NCBI GenBank assembly: GCA_900215285.1
Contig: OCMG01000004.1
Span: 1,596,001-1,660,000, forward strand
From: Ensifer adhaerens
Lineage (GTDB): Bacteria; Pseudomonadota; Alphaproteobacteria; Rhizobiales; Rhizobiaceae
Length of the DNA stretch: 64,000 nucleotides
Direction of reading: 5' to 3'
Made by a program: the position numbers and the translations under genes. A model generated the notes under the pieces. It saw only the letters and a list, made by a program, of their open reading frames with translations. It was not told where the DNA came from and did not search any database. Below, piece by piece: positions 23,646 to 32,182 of this stretch. The stretch's first letter is position 1. Each line of letters starts with the position of its first letter.

Positions 23646-24128
23646 ATGCCCCCGAAAATACACCTGAAAGACGTTCCCGCGCTCATCGGCACGGAGGTCG
23701 GCGTTTCCGACTGGATCACCGTCGATCAGGCGATGATCGACAAGTTTGCGGACGCGACGCTCGACCATCAATTCATCCATGTCGATCCGGAGCGGGCGAA
23801 GGACACGCCCTTCGGCACGACGATCGCGCATGGCTTCCTGTCGCTGTCGCTGCTTTCGGCCATGAACCTGTCTGGCGCCCCGCAGATCCTAGAGCAGAAG
23901 ATGGGGATCAATTACGGGTTCGAGAAAATTCGCCTCATGTCGCCGGTGAAGTCCGGCGCCCGTGTTCGCGGTCGCTTCAAGATCGATGATGCACGCTTCC
24001 GCGGCGGCAACATGCTGATGATCACCTATAACGTGACGGTCGAGATCGAGAACGAGACGAAGCCGGCGCTGACGGCGATCTGGATCACGATCGTGCAGTT
24101 CGATCCCTCGGATCGCCCTGCTACATAA
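23646..24128 (+). CDS. MaoC-like dehydratase (NodN/R-hydratase type)
   Basis: 160 residues with a single hot-dog domain. The hydratase 2 motif is readable as the Asp and His of FADATLDHQFIHVD (about residues 34-47), followed by TIAHGFLSLSLLS. Such enzymes hydrate trans-2-enoyl-CoA to the (R)-3-hydroxyacyl-CoA, feeding polyhydroxyalkanoate or alternative fatty-acid pathways; NodN belongs to the same family. No pathway neighbours fix the substrate. Its 3' end overlaps the convergent LysR gene by 8 nt. Confidence 0.88.
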   Translation: MPPKIHLKDVPALIGTEVGVSDWITVDQAMIDKFADATLDHQFIHVDPERAKDTPFGTTIAHGFLSLSLLSAMNLSGAPQILEQKMGINYGFEKIRLMSPVKSGARVRGRFKIDDARFRGGNMLMITYNVTVEIENETKPALTAIWITIVQFDPSDRPAT

Positions 24129-25056
24129 GCGGCCGTTCCAGTTGCTCGATCTGCTGTGCCTCGCCGAGAATCCATTCGCGGAAGGCGAGGATGCGCGGGT
24201 CGTTGGCGCTCTGCTCCGGATAGACCAGGAAATAGGCGAACTCGGCCGGGATGCGCAGGCCGAGCTCGAAGGGCTGCACGAGGCGACCTTCCGCCAGATC
24301 GTTGGCGACAATGGCGAAATCGGCCAGCGCCACGGCGACCCCGCTGAGTGCGGCTTCGATCGCATCCGAGGACGACGAGAAGGACAGGACGTTGCGGTCA
24401 TCGAAATCGGGAACGCCGGCGGCGGCCATCCAGGTGTTCCAGTTCGGCCATGTGATGCCCTGACCCGACCATTCGATATGGGCTAGCGTGTGCTGGAGCA
24501 GGTCGCGCGGCTCCTTCAGAGGACGCTCGGCGTTCAGCAGGCGCGGGCTGCAGACGGGCACGATGACATTGCCGAATAGCCGCTCCGATCTCAAGCCTTC
24601 ATAGCGCCCGGTGCCGAAGCGCAGCGCGATGTCGATATCGTCCAGATCGAAATTGCGCGTGTCGTAGGAAATGTCGAAGCGCAGGTCGATGCCGGGGTTG
24701 AGCCGGCGAAACTGGACGACCTTCAGCATCAGCCATTTCGTAGCCAATTCGACCGGGACGCTGATGCGCAGCGCCGTTGAGCCGCGCGAGAGTTTCTGGA
24801 TGCGCGAGGCGGCGCGGGTCAGCGTTTCGATACTGTCTTCGGCAGCATCGCAGAAGATCGTCCCGGCCTCCGTCAGCCGCAGGCTGCGCCCGGCACGGTG
24901 AAAAAGGACCGCGCCCAGCTGATCCTCGATTTCCTTGATCTGATGGCTGACGGCGGCCGGCGTCAGGCCGAGTTCATCCGCGGCGCGCGTAAAATTCAGA
25001 TGCCGGCGCGCGGCCAGCAGAGTCTTGAGCGCTCGGGTTCCGGGGATAAAGAGCAT
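24121..25056 (-). CDS. LysR-family transcriptional regulator (GcvA-like)
   Basis: 311 residues. The N-terminal winged helix-turn-helix (about 8-65: NFTRAADELGLTPAAVSHQI) has the GcvA/AmpR-type sequence and is followed by a type 2 periplasmic-binding-like effector domain. The start was set at 25056 (MLFIPGTRAL), because the alternative at 25086 would place the palindrome 25063-25079 inside the coding region. It is divergent from a 70-residue unknown protein 140 nt away, the usual arrangement for a LysR regulator and its target. Confidence 0.9.
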   Translation of the reverse strand: MLFIPGTRALKTLLAARRHLNFTRAADELGLTPAAVSHQIKEIEDQLGAVLFHRAGRSLRLTEAGTIFCDAAEDSIETLTRAASRIQKLSRGSTALRISVPVELATKWLMLKVVQFRRLNPGIDLRFDISYDTRNFDLDDIDIALRFGTGRYEGLRSERLFGNVIVPVCSPRLLNAERPLKEPRDLLQHTLAHIEWSGQGITWPNWNTWMAAAGVPDFDDRNVLSFSSSSDAIEAALSGVAVALADFAIVANDLAEGRLVQPFELGLRIPAEFAYFLVYPEQSANDPRILAFREWILGEAQQIEQLERPLM

Positions 25057-25081
25057 TGAAACTTCAAAAATAATTTGAAAC
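25056..25081. promoter_or_regulatory. LysR-type candidate binding site
   Basis: The palindrome TTCAAA (25063-25068)-5 nt-TTTGAA (25074-25079) lies 7-23 nt upstream of the LysR start codon, and the heptamer TTGAAAC occurs twice with 19-nt spacing (25056-25062, 25075-25081). The spacing and A/T-rich centre fit a LysR T-N11-A-type box, probably for autoregulation or divergent control. Confidence 0.45.
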
Positions 25082-25149
25082 GACAAGAAAAATTATCAGT
25101 TTCTCTTTTTCTTATCAATGCGTCATAAGCATCCTTACAAGGAAACATC

Positions 25150-25180
25150 AAAGATAAATAAAAGATAAATAAAAGATAAA
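25150..25180 (+). repeat. Short tandem repeat in leader of the 70-aa protein
   Basis: Nearly three copies of the 11-mer AAAGATAAATA run from about 25150 to 25180, immediately before the ribosome-binding site GAAGGAG of the small gene at 25196. The repeat is A-rich and unstructured, so it may act as a translation enhancer, or as a copy-number-variable leader. Confidence 0.55.
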
Positions 25181-25195
25181 CGAAGGAGTGGCGTC

Positions 25196-25408
25196 ATGGC
25201 TCACGAAGTCAGCAAGTTCATCGACATTCTCAAGCTCCGCAGTTCGCGCCAGCGTCTTTCCCACACGCTGGAAAGCGTTCCGGATTTCCTGAAGTCCGAT
25301 ATCGGCGTCGAGGGCGCCCCGGTCCGTCGCGCGCGTTATGGCGATGTTCATTCGATGGCGACCGTCGCGCGCGTCTCGACTGCCCACCGGCAGGTTTCGG
25401 CGTTCTGA
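25196..25408 (+). CDS. Small protein of unknown function (70 aa)
   Basis: ATG 25196 follows a strong GAAGGAG site by 9 nt, and a terminator follows the stop, so this looks like a real single-gene transcript. The protein has no membrane helix, is basic (several Arg/His), and contains VPDFLKSDIGVE, faintly like the LPDRLLKDIGL core of DUF1127 proteins, but I do not assign it. It is divergent from the LysR gene and may be its target. Confidence 0.65.
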   Translation: MAHEVSKFIDILKLRSSRQRLSHTLESVPDFLKSDIGVEGAPVRRARYGDVHSMATVARVSTAHRQVSAF

Positions 25409-25435
25409 CGCCAGAAGTTTGAAGTGCTGAGAAAC

Positions 25436-25465
25436 GCCCGGTGCGATGAAGCGCGCCGGGCTTTT
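25436..25465 (+). terminator. Rho-independent terminator
   Basis: GCCCGG (25436-25441) pairs with CCGGGC (25456-25461), with a further GCG/CGC inside, followed by TTTTGC. It ends the transcript of the 70-aa gene. The remaining bases to 25672 are A/T-richer, with no gene seen. Confidence 0.7.
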
Positions 25466-25672
25466 GCATTTCGGAACGGTGTTTTGCCGGATTCTACTTT
25501 CGATTCGGCGCGTTTTGCTGTCTGGTTTACATGCACTTCAATTTTAGAGACCGTAAATATTAATTTGCCGGCAACATATGGTAATATGAGTTCTGTCGTT
25601 TTTTTGTCATGATGCGCCAAGCGAATCGCTTTTCCGACTATGGATGAGCGCGTAATGCGAGGGTGAAGACGG

Positions 25673-26461
25673 GTGGCGATCATATCTTTGGCGAATGCCA
25701 AGGGCGGCGCAGGCAAGACGACGGCGGCGGTTCTTCTGGCGGCGGCCTATGCGCGCAAGGGCAAGAGTGTTCTTCTCATCGATTGCGACAGGTTTTCCAG
25801 TGCGACGGAGTGGTGCGCGAAAGCTGGCGGCAAGATCGATGCGATCAGCGGCGTGACCGCTTCCAATCTCGCGGAACATCTGCGGCGCAATCGTTCGCGC
25901 TACAAGCATGTGATCATCGATCTGTCGGGCGCTTCGGACATGCTGATCGCGCTTGCCTCGGGGCTTTCGGATCTCGTTCTGGTTCCCGTCCAGGGATCGG
26001 TGCTCGACGGGCGAGGGGCCGTGCATGTGTTCGACATCATGGAAATGGTGATGCAGAACACACGTTGCCGGGTGCGTCGCGCGGTGCTGCTCTCCCGCGT
26101 CAACCCGCTGGTGAAGACGCGTTCGCTGCGCAAGGTTTCGGCCATGCTGGAGGAGAAAGGCATAGCAATGCTTGCGACGCCCATCGTCGAGCGCAGCGCC
26201 TTTCGCGACATGTTCGAAAAGGGTTGCCTGCTCGATGCGCTTGACCCGGCAAAGACCAGCAATATCGACAAGGCCATAGCCAACATGGCTGCGCTCATCC
26301 GCGAGGTGAAGACCTTTATTGCGGATGACGAAGATGCGCAGGCGCCCTATTCGGGCATCTGCTTTGGCGAGGAACGCGCCGCTCCCGAGAGCAAGCGCGA
26401 TCCTTACAGACGCTACGCCGTGACGTCGCTGGCGCCTTCGTTGAGCATGCCCAGCGCATAG
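25673..26461 (+). CDS. Orphan ParA/MinD-family ATPase
   Basis: 262 residues from a GTG start with GAGGGTGAA 6 nt upstream. The deviant Walker A motif AKGGAGKTT (about residues 9-17) and the Walker B-like HVIIDLSG place it in the ParA/MinD superfamily of membrane- or DNA-patterning ATPases. No parB or parS-like gene is next to it, so it is more likely an orphan positioning or VirC1-like ATPase than a chromosome partition protein. The C-terminal 40 residues (rich in Arg/Ser/Pro) look unstructured. Its 3' end overlaps the convergent soxG gene by 49 nt. Confidence 0.85.
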   Translation: MAIISLANAKGGAGKTTAAVLLAAAYARKGKSVLLIDCDRFSSATEWCAKAGGKIDAISGVTASNLAEHLRRNRSRYKHVIIDLSGASDMLIALASGLSDLVLVPVQGSVLDGRGAVHVFDIMEMVMQNTRCRVRRAVLLSRVNPLVKTRSLRKVSAMLEEKGIAMLATPIVERSAFRDMFEKGCLLDALDPAKTSNIDKAIANMAALIREVKTFIADDEDAQAPYSGICFGEERAAPESKRDPYRRYAVTSLAPSLSMPSA

Positions 26462-26964
26462 GTCGAGAACGACCGCCAGCATTCGACATGGAACGTGTCG
26501 GCGCTCTTGCGCCAGACGATCACCTCGACCTTGCCGAGCAGGGTGCGGGCGCATTTGCCGACCGGGAAGGCGCCGTCGCGCAGATCGAGCGGGCAGCCGG
26601 CATTGATCGCGGCGGCGGCTTGCGGGCCTTTCACCTCAAAGGCGGTGTTGCGATGCGAGACGTCGGTGGCCGAATGCAGCGCCTTCACACCGGCGAGAAG
26701 CGCCATCATGTCCACGCCGTTGGCATCGATCAGGAACCATTCGTCCGGGCCGAGCCAGAAGGCGACTCGGCCATCCTTCTCAGTCGACGTCAGCGGCTGA
26801 GTCGGCAGATCGAGGCCGAGGGCGGCCGAGAGCGCCGCGATGGCATCGGCGTCAGCGCGCAGCGACAGCCGCGTCATGGGCTTAAGCGGCGTGACAGAGG
26901 CTGCGCCCGATCCGGAGACGGTGAGCTTCTGGGGGAGGGTACGGTTTGCCTGAGCCTCAAGCAT
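26413..26964 (-). CDS. soxG: Sarcosine oxidase gamma subunit
   Basis: 183 residues; last gene of soxBDAG. The gamma subunit is part of the alpha-beta-gamma-delta complex that demethylates sarcosine to glycine, passing the methyl group to tetrahydrofolate. Family features include LGPDEWFLI and the C-terminal VIVWRKSADTFHVEC...SF. The start at 26964 (MLEAQANR) overlaps the soxA stop by 8 nt; the longer frame into soxA is not used. The C-terminal coding end overlaps the convergent ParA-like gene. Confidence 0.93.
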   Translation of the reverse strand: MLEAQANRTLPQKLTVSGSGAASVTPLKPMTRLSLRADADAIAALSAALGLDLPTQPLTSTEKDGRVAFWLGPDEWFLIDANGVDMMALLAGVKALHSATDVSHRNTAFEVKGPQAAAAINAGCPLDLRDGAFPVGKCARTLLGKVEVIVWRKSADTFHVECWRSFSTYALGMLNEGASDVTA

Positions 26965-29950
26965 TGATGCGGCTCCCTTCCTTGTCATAGAACACGGCGT
27001 CGGTGACCTCGACCGCGATGGTTTCCTTTTCCAGCGGGACGTAGAGCGTCTGGCCGATCCTGGCGCGGCCATCGGCGACGACCGCAAGGCCGAAGCTGTA
27101 ACCGAGGTTTTCCGACCAGTAGGACGACGTGATGTGGCCGAGCATCTTCATCGGCTTCGGCTGGTTCGGGTCCTCGACGATCTGCGCGCCTTCCGGCACG
27201 ATCGTCTTGCCGTCGCGCGGCTTGAAGCCGACGAGCTGCTTGCGGCCGGCACGCACGAGATCCGGGCGCTTGAGGCCGCGAATGCCGACGAAATCGGTCT
27301 TCTTCTTCGAGACCGCCCAGGCCACGCCGGCATCATCCGGCGTGAGCGTGCCGTCCGTGTCCTGGCCGACGATGATATAGCCCTTTTCGGCGCGAAGGAC
27401 GTGCATGGTTTCCGTGCCATAGGCACAGCCGCCAACGGCCTGCGTGGCTGCATAGAGCGCGTCCCAGAGGGCTGCGCCGTAATCAGCCGGGACGTTGATT
27501 TCGAAGCCCATTTCGCCGGCGAACGTCATGCGGAAGAGGCGGGCGGGAACGCCCATCACCTTGCATTCGGCAACGCTCATATGCGGGAAGGCCTCGTTCG
27601 TCAGATCCACGCCCTCGACGAGCGGGGCGACGATCTCGCGGGCCTTCGGGCCCTGCACGGCAACGGTTGCCCATTGTTCGGTGGCCGATGTCAGCCAGAC
27701 CTTCAGATGCGGGAATTCCGTCTGAAGATAGTCTTCCATGTGGTTCATCACGCGGGCGGCACCGCCGGTCGTCGTCGTCACATGGAAGCGGTCGTCGGCG
27801 ATGCGGCCGACGACGCCGTCGTCATAGACGAAGCCATCTTCGCGCAGCATGATGCCGTAGCGGCAGCGTCCGGGCTTCAGATTGTCCCAGGCGTTGGTGT
27901 ACATGAGGTTCAGGAAGGCGGCCGCATCCGGGCCGACGACCTCGATCTTGCCGAGCGTCGAGGCATCGAAGATGCCGACGCTGGTGCGCACTGTCTTGCA
28001 CTCGCGGTTGACTGCGGCGTGCATGTCCTCGCCAGCGCGCGGGTAGAACCAGGCGCGCTTCCAGTTGCCGACATCCTCGAAGACCGCGCCGATCGCTTCT
28101 TCGCGCTCATGCATCGGCGTCTTGCGCGCCGGGTCGAAGAGCGGGCCACGGTTGTGGTTGAGGATCGTGCCGAAGGTTACCGGCGTATAGGGCGAGCGGA
28201 AGGTGGTGAGACCCACTTCCGGGATGTCCTTGCCGAGCGCTTCCGCCGCAATCGCCAGACCATGCATGTTCGAAAGCTTGCCCTGGTCGGAGGCCATGCC
28301 GTTCGTCGTGAAGCGCTTGATATGCTCGATGGACGCCATGCCTTCGCGCACGGCCAGACGGATATCCTTGGCGCAGACGTCGTTCTGGAAGTCGATGAAG
28401 GCCTTGCCGTGGGTTTCGGGGCCCGCGCCTTCCGGCGTGCCGATCATGCCCCCGGTCCAGGCGTAAGCCGTTGCAGCTTCCGGAGCGGTGCGCACATCGC
28501 CGGTCGCGCCTGCTTCGCGGGCGGCATCCGTGCCGGCCTTGAAGGCTTCGGCCACGAGGGCGGCCGCATCGTCGGTGCCGTTGCAGGCGCCGACCGAGAT
28601 GCAGTTCTCGGTATAGATGTCCGGCAGGAAGCGGGCCTTGTCGGCCTCGTATTTCAGCTTGCCGCGGGTCTGCGAGAACATGTGCACCGAGGGTGTCCAG
28701 CCGGCGCAGGTGATGAGCGCATCGATCTCGATCTTGCGGCGCGTGCCGCCCGCCTTGCGGATGACCGACATGGAGTTGACGCGCAGCTTGCCGCCGGTGG
28801 TGACAACCGACTGGCCTGTCATGACTTCGATGCCGAGGCGCGCGGCTTCGGCGCGAACGGCCTCGCCCGGGTTGTCCCGGACATCGACGATGGCGGCGAT
28901 CTTCACGCCGGCATTCGCCAGGTCGAAGGCGGCCTCGTAGGCGGAATCATGCGCGGTGAAGACGCCGACCTTGGAGCCGACGGCGACGCCGTAGTGGTTG
29001 AGGAAGGTGCGGGCGGCAGACGCCAGCATGACGCCGGGGCGGTCGTTGCCGTCGAAGACCATGTGGCGTTCGATCGCGCCCGAGGCGATGATCACCTTCT
29101 TCGCGCGCACCTTCCAGAGGCGTTCGCGGGGGGCAGCGCGCTCCGGGATGGCCTGATGGTCAGTAACGCGTTCGGCGAGCGCCACGAAATTGTGGTCGTA
29201 ATAACCGAAGGCCGTGGTGCGGGTCAGGACCCGGACGTTCGGACGCGCGGCTAGCCGTGCAGCGGCGGCCTGCGCCCAGTCATAGGCCGGTTGGCCGTCG
29301 ACGGTCAGGCTGCTGTCGTAATGGGCGGCGCCGCCGAGTTCCGGGCGCTCGTCGCAGAGGATGACGTCCGCGCCGGCGCGGGCTGCGGCAAGCGCTGCCG
29401 TGATGCCGGCAAGGCCGCCACCGATGACCAGCACGTCGCAATGCGCGAAGCGGCTGGCGTAGTGATCCGGGTCGGCCTCCTTCGGCGACGTACCGAGACC
29501 GGCTGCGGCACGGATGAAGGGCTCGTAGACATGTTTCCATGCAGCCTTCGGCCACATGAAGGTCTTGTAGTAGAAGCCGGCGGCGAAGAAGGGCGACAGC
29601 ATGTCGTTGACCGCGCCGACGTCGAAGATGAGCGACGGGAAGCGGTTCTGTGAATTGACCTTCATGCCCTCGAACACTTCCTGCACCGAGGCGCGGACGT
29701 TCGGCTGTTCGCGGGATGCGTCACGGGCCACGTTCATCAGCGCGTTCGGCTCTTCGGAGCCGGCGGAGATGACGCCCCTCGGGCGGTGGTACTTGAAGGA
29801 GCGGCCCATGAGATGGACGCCGTGGGAGAGCAGCGCCGAGGCGATCGTGTCGCCTTCCAGCGCCGTGTAATACTTGCCGTCGAAGGAGAAACGCGCCTGA
29901 CGGGCGGGCGTCAGCCGGCCCTTGCCGGCGATACGGAATGCGCCGCTCAC
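26957..29950 (-). CDS. soxA: Sarcosine oxidase alpha subunit
   Basis: 997 residues, the usual size. An N-terminal 2Fe-2S-like/ubiquitin-fold region with SFKYHRPRGV (about 53-62) is followed by a Rossmann domain with VIGGGLAGITAAL (about 174-186) that binds NAD+. The C-terminal third is a glycine-cleavage T-protein-like domain (from about 600) that takes the methylene group onto tetrahydrofolate. It forms the core of the heterotetramer with SoxB, SoxD and SoxG. Its ATG overlaps the soxD stop by 4 nt. Confidence 0.96.
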   Translation of the reverse strand: MSGAFRIAGKGRLTPARQARFSFDGKYYTALEGDTIASALLSHGVHLMGRSFKYHRPRGVISAGSEEPNALMNVARDASREQPNVRASVQEVFEGMKVNSQNRFPSLIFDVGAVNDMLSPFFAAGFYYKTFMWPKAAWKHVYEPFIRAAAGLGTSPKEADPDHYASRFAHCDVLVIGGGLAGITAALAAARAGADVILCDERPELGGAAHYDSSLTVDGQPAYDWAQAAAARLAARPNVRVLTRTTAFGYYDHNFVALAERVTDHQAIPERAAPRERLWKVRAKKVIIASGAIERHMVFDGNDRPGVMLASAARTFLNHYGVAVGSKVGVFTAHDSAYEAAFDLANAGVKIAAIVDVRDNPGEAVRAEAARLGIEVMTGQSVVTTGGKLRVNSMSVIRKAGGTRRKIEIDALITCAGWTPSVHMFSQTRGKLKYEADKARFLPDIYTENCISVGACNGTDDAAALVAEAFKAGTDAAREAGATGDVRTAPEAATAYAWTGGMIGTPEGAGPETHGKAFIDFQNDVCAKDIRLAVREGMASIEHIKRFTTNGMASDQGKLSNMHGLAIAAEALGKDIPEVGLTTFRSPYTPVTFGTILNHNRGPLFDPARKTPMHEREEAIGAVFEDVGNWKRAWFYPRAGEDMHAAVNRECKTVRTSVGIFDASTLGKIEVVGPDAAAFLNLMYTNAWDNLKPGRCRYGIMLREDGFVYDDGVVGRIADDRFHVTTTTGGAARVMNHMEDYLQTEFPHLKVWLTSATEQWATVAVQGPKAREIVAPLVEGVDLTNEAFPHMSVAECKVMGVPARLFRMTFAGEMGFEINVPADYGAALWDALYAATQAVGGCAYGTETMHVLRAEKGYIIVGQDTDGTLTPDDAGVAWAVSKKKTDFVGIRGLKRPDLVRAGRKQLVGFKPRDGKTIVPEGAQIVEDPNQPKPMKMLGHITSSYWSENLGYSFGLAVVADGRARIGQTLYVPLEKETIAVEVTDAVFYDKEGSRINA

Positions 29951-30258
29951 TTGGCACCTCCTTCTTCAAGATTGAGAGACTCAAGGGAACGCTTGGCTTC
30001 GCCGGCCTTGTAGGTCACGACGAACTTGTCGCTCACGGTGTGGCGCACGGCATTGAAGAAGCGGCCGCAGCCATGCTGGTGCCGCCAGCGCTCGTAGATG
30101 TAGCCCTTGGGGTTGTCGCGGAGGAAGAAATATTCCGCGAAGGCTTCGTCCGAGATGTCGGCAATGTTTTCAGGGCGCGCGATATGGGCTTCGCCGGCAG
30201 CGTGGAATTCGAGTTCCGCGCGGTCTTCCTGGCAATAGGGGCAATGAATAAGGAGCAT
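29947..30258 (-). CDS. soxD: Sarcosine oxidase delta subunit
   Basis: 103 residues. The zinc ligands expected for this subunit can be read as Cys6, Cys9 (HCPYC), His60 and Cys64 (RHQHGCGRFF). The subunit stabilises the complex. It lies 14 nt after soxB and overlaps soxA by 4 nt, consistent with one transcript. Confidence 0.95.
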   Translation of the reverse strand: MLLIHCPYCQEDRAELEFHAAGEAHIARPENIADISDEAFAEYFFLRDNPKGYIYERWRHQHGCGRFFNAVRHTVSDKFVVTYKAGEAKRSLESLNLEEGGAK

Positions 30259-30272
30259 TTGTATCCCCGAGA

Positions 30273-31526
30273 TCAGTGAGCAACGGCGGCGGCGGCCGCT
30301 TCGTCGATGAGGCGGCCGGTGCGGAACCGGTCGAGCGTGAGGCCTGCTGCGAGTCTATGCGGTTCGTCGCGGGCAATGAGATGGGCGAAGAGATTCGCCG
30401 AGCCGGGTGTTGCCTTGAAGCCGCCGGTGCCCCAGCCGCAGTTGACATAAAGGCCCGGAACCGGGGTCTTCGACTGGATGGCCGAGCGGTCAGGCGTGTT
30501 GTCGGTGATGCCGCCCCACTGGCGCATCATCTTGACGCGGCGGAAGATCGGGAAGAGCTCACAGATGGCGTCAAGCGTGTGCTCGATGATCTGGATGCCG
30601 CCGGTCTGGGAGTAGGAGACATACTGGTCGGTGCCGGCGCCGATGACGAGTTCGCCCTTGTCCGACTGCGAGATATAGGCATGCACCGTGTTGGACATGA
30701 CCACGCAGGGGAAGATCGGCTTCAGCGGCTCGGACACGAGCGCCTGAAGCGGGTTGGACACCAGCGGCACGCGGACATCGGCCATGGCCATGATCTGCGT
30801 GTTGTGGCCCGAGGCCGAGACGCCGACCTTCTTCGCGCCGATGAAGCCGCGCGTCGTTTCAACACCGGTGACGGCCCCATCCGGGCCGCGGGTGATGCCG
30901 GTCACCTGGCAGTTCTGGATGACATGGACGCCGCGATCGTGGGCGGCGCGGGCATAGCCCCAGGCCACCGCATCGTGACGGGCCGTGCCGCCGCGACGCT
31001 GAAGGGCGGCGCCATTCAACGGATAGCGGGCGGTGGCCGAAATATCGAGCGGCGGGCAATAGGCCTTGGCCTGTTCCGGCGTCAGCCATTCATTGTCGAT
31101 GCCGTAGAGACGGTTGGCATTGATGTGGCGGGTGAAGGACTGCTTGTCATGCGTGTTGTGCGACAGCATCATCACGCCGCGCGGGGAATACATTACATTG
31201 TAATTGAGGTCCTGGCTGAGATTTTCCCAGAGCTTCAGCGAGTGCTCGTAGATGTCCATGCTCTCTTCGTAGAGATAGTTGGAGCGGATGATGGTCGTGT
31301 TGCGGCCCGTGTTGCCGCCGCCGAGCCAGCCCTTTTCGATCACCGCGACATTGGTGATGCCGTGTTCCTTGGCCAGATAATAGGCGGCACCCAGGCCGTG
31401 GCCGCCGCCGCCGACGATGATGACGTCGTAAGCCTTCTTCGGCTCAGGCGACACCCATTGCTTCTCCCAGCCCTTGTGGCCGCGCAGGGCCTCGCGAACC
31501 ACGGCGAATGCGGAATATTTCTTCAT
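30273..31526 (-). CDS. soxB: Sarcosine oxidase beta subunit
   Basis: 417 residues; flavoprotein subunit that oxidises sarcosine. FAD-binding VGGGGHGLGAAYYLA (38-52) and His184 in GGTARHDAV, the position expected for covalent FMN in heterotetrameric sarcosine oxidases. The start at 31526 (MKKYSAF) matches family N-termini; the longer frame back to 31715 is not supported. It is the first gene of soxBDAG, which lets the cell use glycine betaine-derived sarcosine as carbon, nitrogen and one-carbon source. The 344-nt region 31527-31870 between soxB and divergent rpsU carries the promoters of both; I saw no gene in it. Confidence 0.95.
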   Translation of the reverse strand: MKKYSAFAVVREALRGHKGWEKQWVSPEPKKAYDVIIVGGGGHGLGAAYYLAKEHGITNVAVIEKGWLGGGNTGRNTTIIRSNYLYEESMDIYEHSLKLWENLSQDLNYNVMYSPRGVMMLSHNTHDKQSFTRHINANRLYGIDNEWLTPEQAKAYCPPLDISATARYPLNGAALQRRGGTARHDAVAWGYARAAHDRGVHVIQNCQVTGITRGPDGAVTGVETTRGFIGAKKVGVSASGHNTQIMAMADVRVPLVSNPLQALVSEPLKPIFPCVVMSNTVHAYISQSDKGELVIGAGTDQYVSYSQTGGIQIIEHTLDAICELFPIFRRVKMMRQWGGITDNTPDRSAIQSKTPVPGLYVNCGWGTGGFKATPGSANLFAHLIARDEPHRLAAGLTLDRFRTGRLIDEAAAAAVAH

Positions 31527-31870
31527 GAAGGGCGCTCCGGCGGTCGAATGGCGTGACGGAATGATCATGCGACATCCCGTCTTTTCTCTGTGCGACAGGA
31601 ATGGCAAATTTCCGTCACGCATACTGGTTCTTTTGCGACGCGAAAACAGCAATCTTTCGACACGGACAAAAGAGCTGGAGGGTTGCGGGCCTTGCAAGCG
31701 GGAAAAATCCGTCATTGCCCGTCAATGCTCTGGACTTCGAAACGTCGATCTGTTATCCGCTTCTCCCAATCGCAGGGCTTCCGGCTCGGCGAACGTTATA
31801 TTTTTGCCGCATTGGAGCAGAACCTACTCCTCTCGCCGGCTTAACACGAAACCAAAGGAACGGGATTCAC

Positions 31871-32098
31871 GTGCAGGTACTTGTCCGCGACAACAACGTT
31901 GACCAGGCGCTCCGCGCTCTTAAGAAGAAGATGCAGCGCGAAGGCATTTTCCGCGAAATGAAGATGCGCGACTACTACGAGAAGCCGTCGCAGAAGCGCG
32001 CCCGCGAAAAGGCTGAAGCCGTTCGCCGCGTTCGCAAGCTCGCTCGCAAGCGCATGCAGCGCGAAGGCCTGATCGGCGGTCGCCCGGGCGCACGTTGA
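31871..32098 (+). CDS. rpsU: 30S ribosomal protein S21
   Basis: 75 residues, GTG start at 31871 with AAAGGAA about 9 nt upstream. The sequence ([20 protein letters not shown], then the basic helix [20 protein letters not shown]) is S21 without gaps. S21 sits at the 3' end of 16S rRNA on the small-subunit platform and helps initiation. A short hairpin terminator follows. Confidence 0.96.
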   Translation: MQVLVRDNNVDQALRALKKKMQREGIFREMKMRDYYEKPSQKRAREKAEAVRRVRKLARKRMQREGLIGGRPGAR

Positions 32099-32104
32099 TT
32101 TTTG

Positions 32105-32125
32105 CGCCGTTATTTCGGCGTTTTT
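32105..32125 (+). terminator. Rho-independent terminator after rpsU
   Basis: CGCCG (32105-32109) and CGGCG (32116-32120) with a 6-nt loop, followed by TTTTT (32121-32125). Confidence 0.7.
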
Positions 32126-32182
32126 CTGAATGATGTGTGGCGGTGGTGACTGTGTCGCCGCCGCCATTTTCTTTAACGTATC

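Noticed and set aside
25673..26461. Considered ParA as part of a replication origin or repABC
   Set aside because: No parB, repC or clustered parS sites are near; the neighbours are metabolic chromosome genes.
27134..29254. 706-residue plus-strand frame opposite soxA
   Set aside because: Shadow of the conserved sarcosine oxidase alpha subunit; rich in Ala, Asp, Gly and His runs typical of antisense translations.
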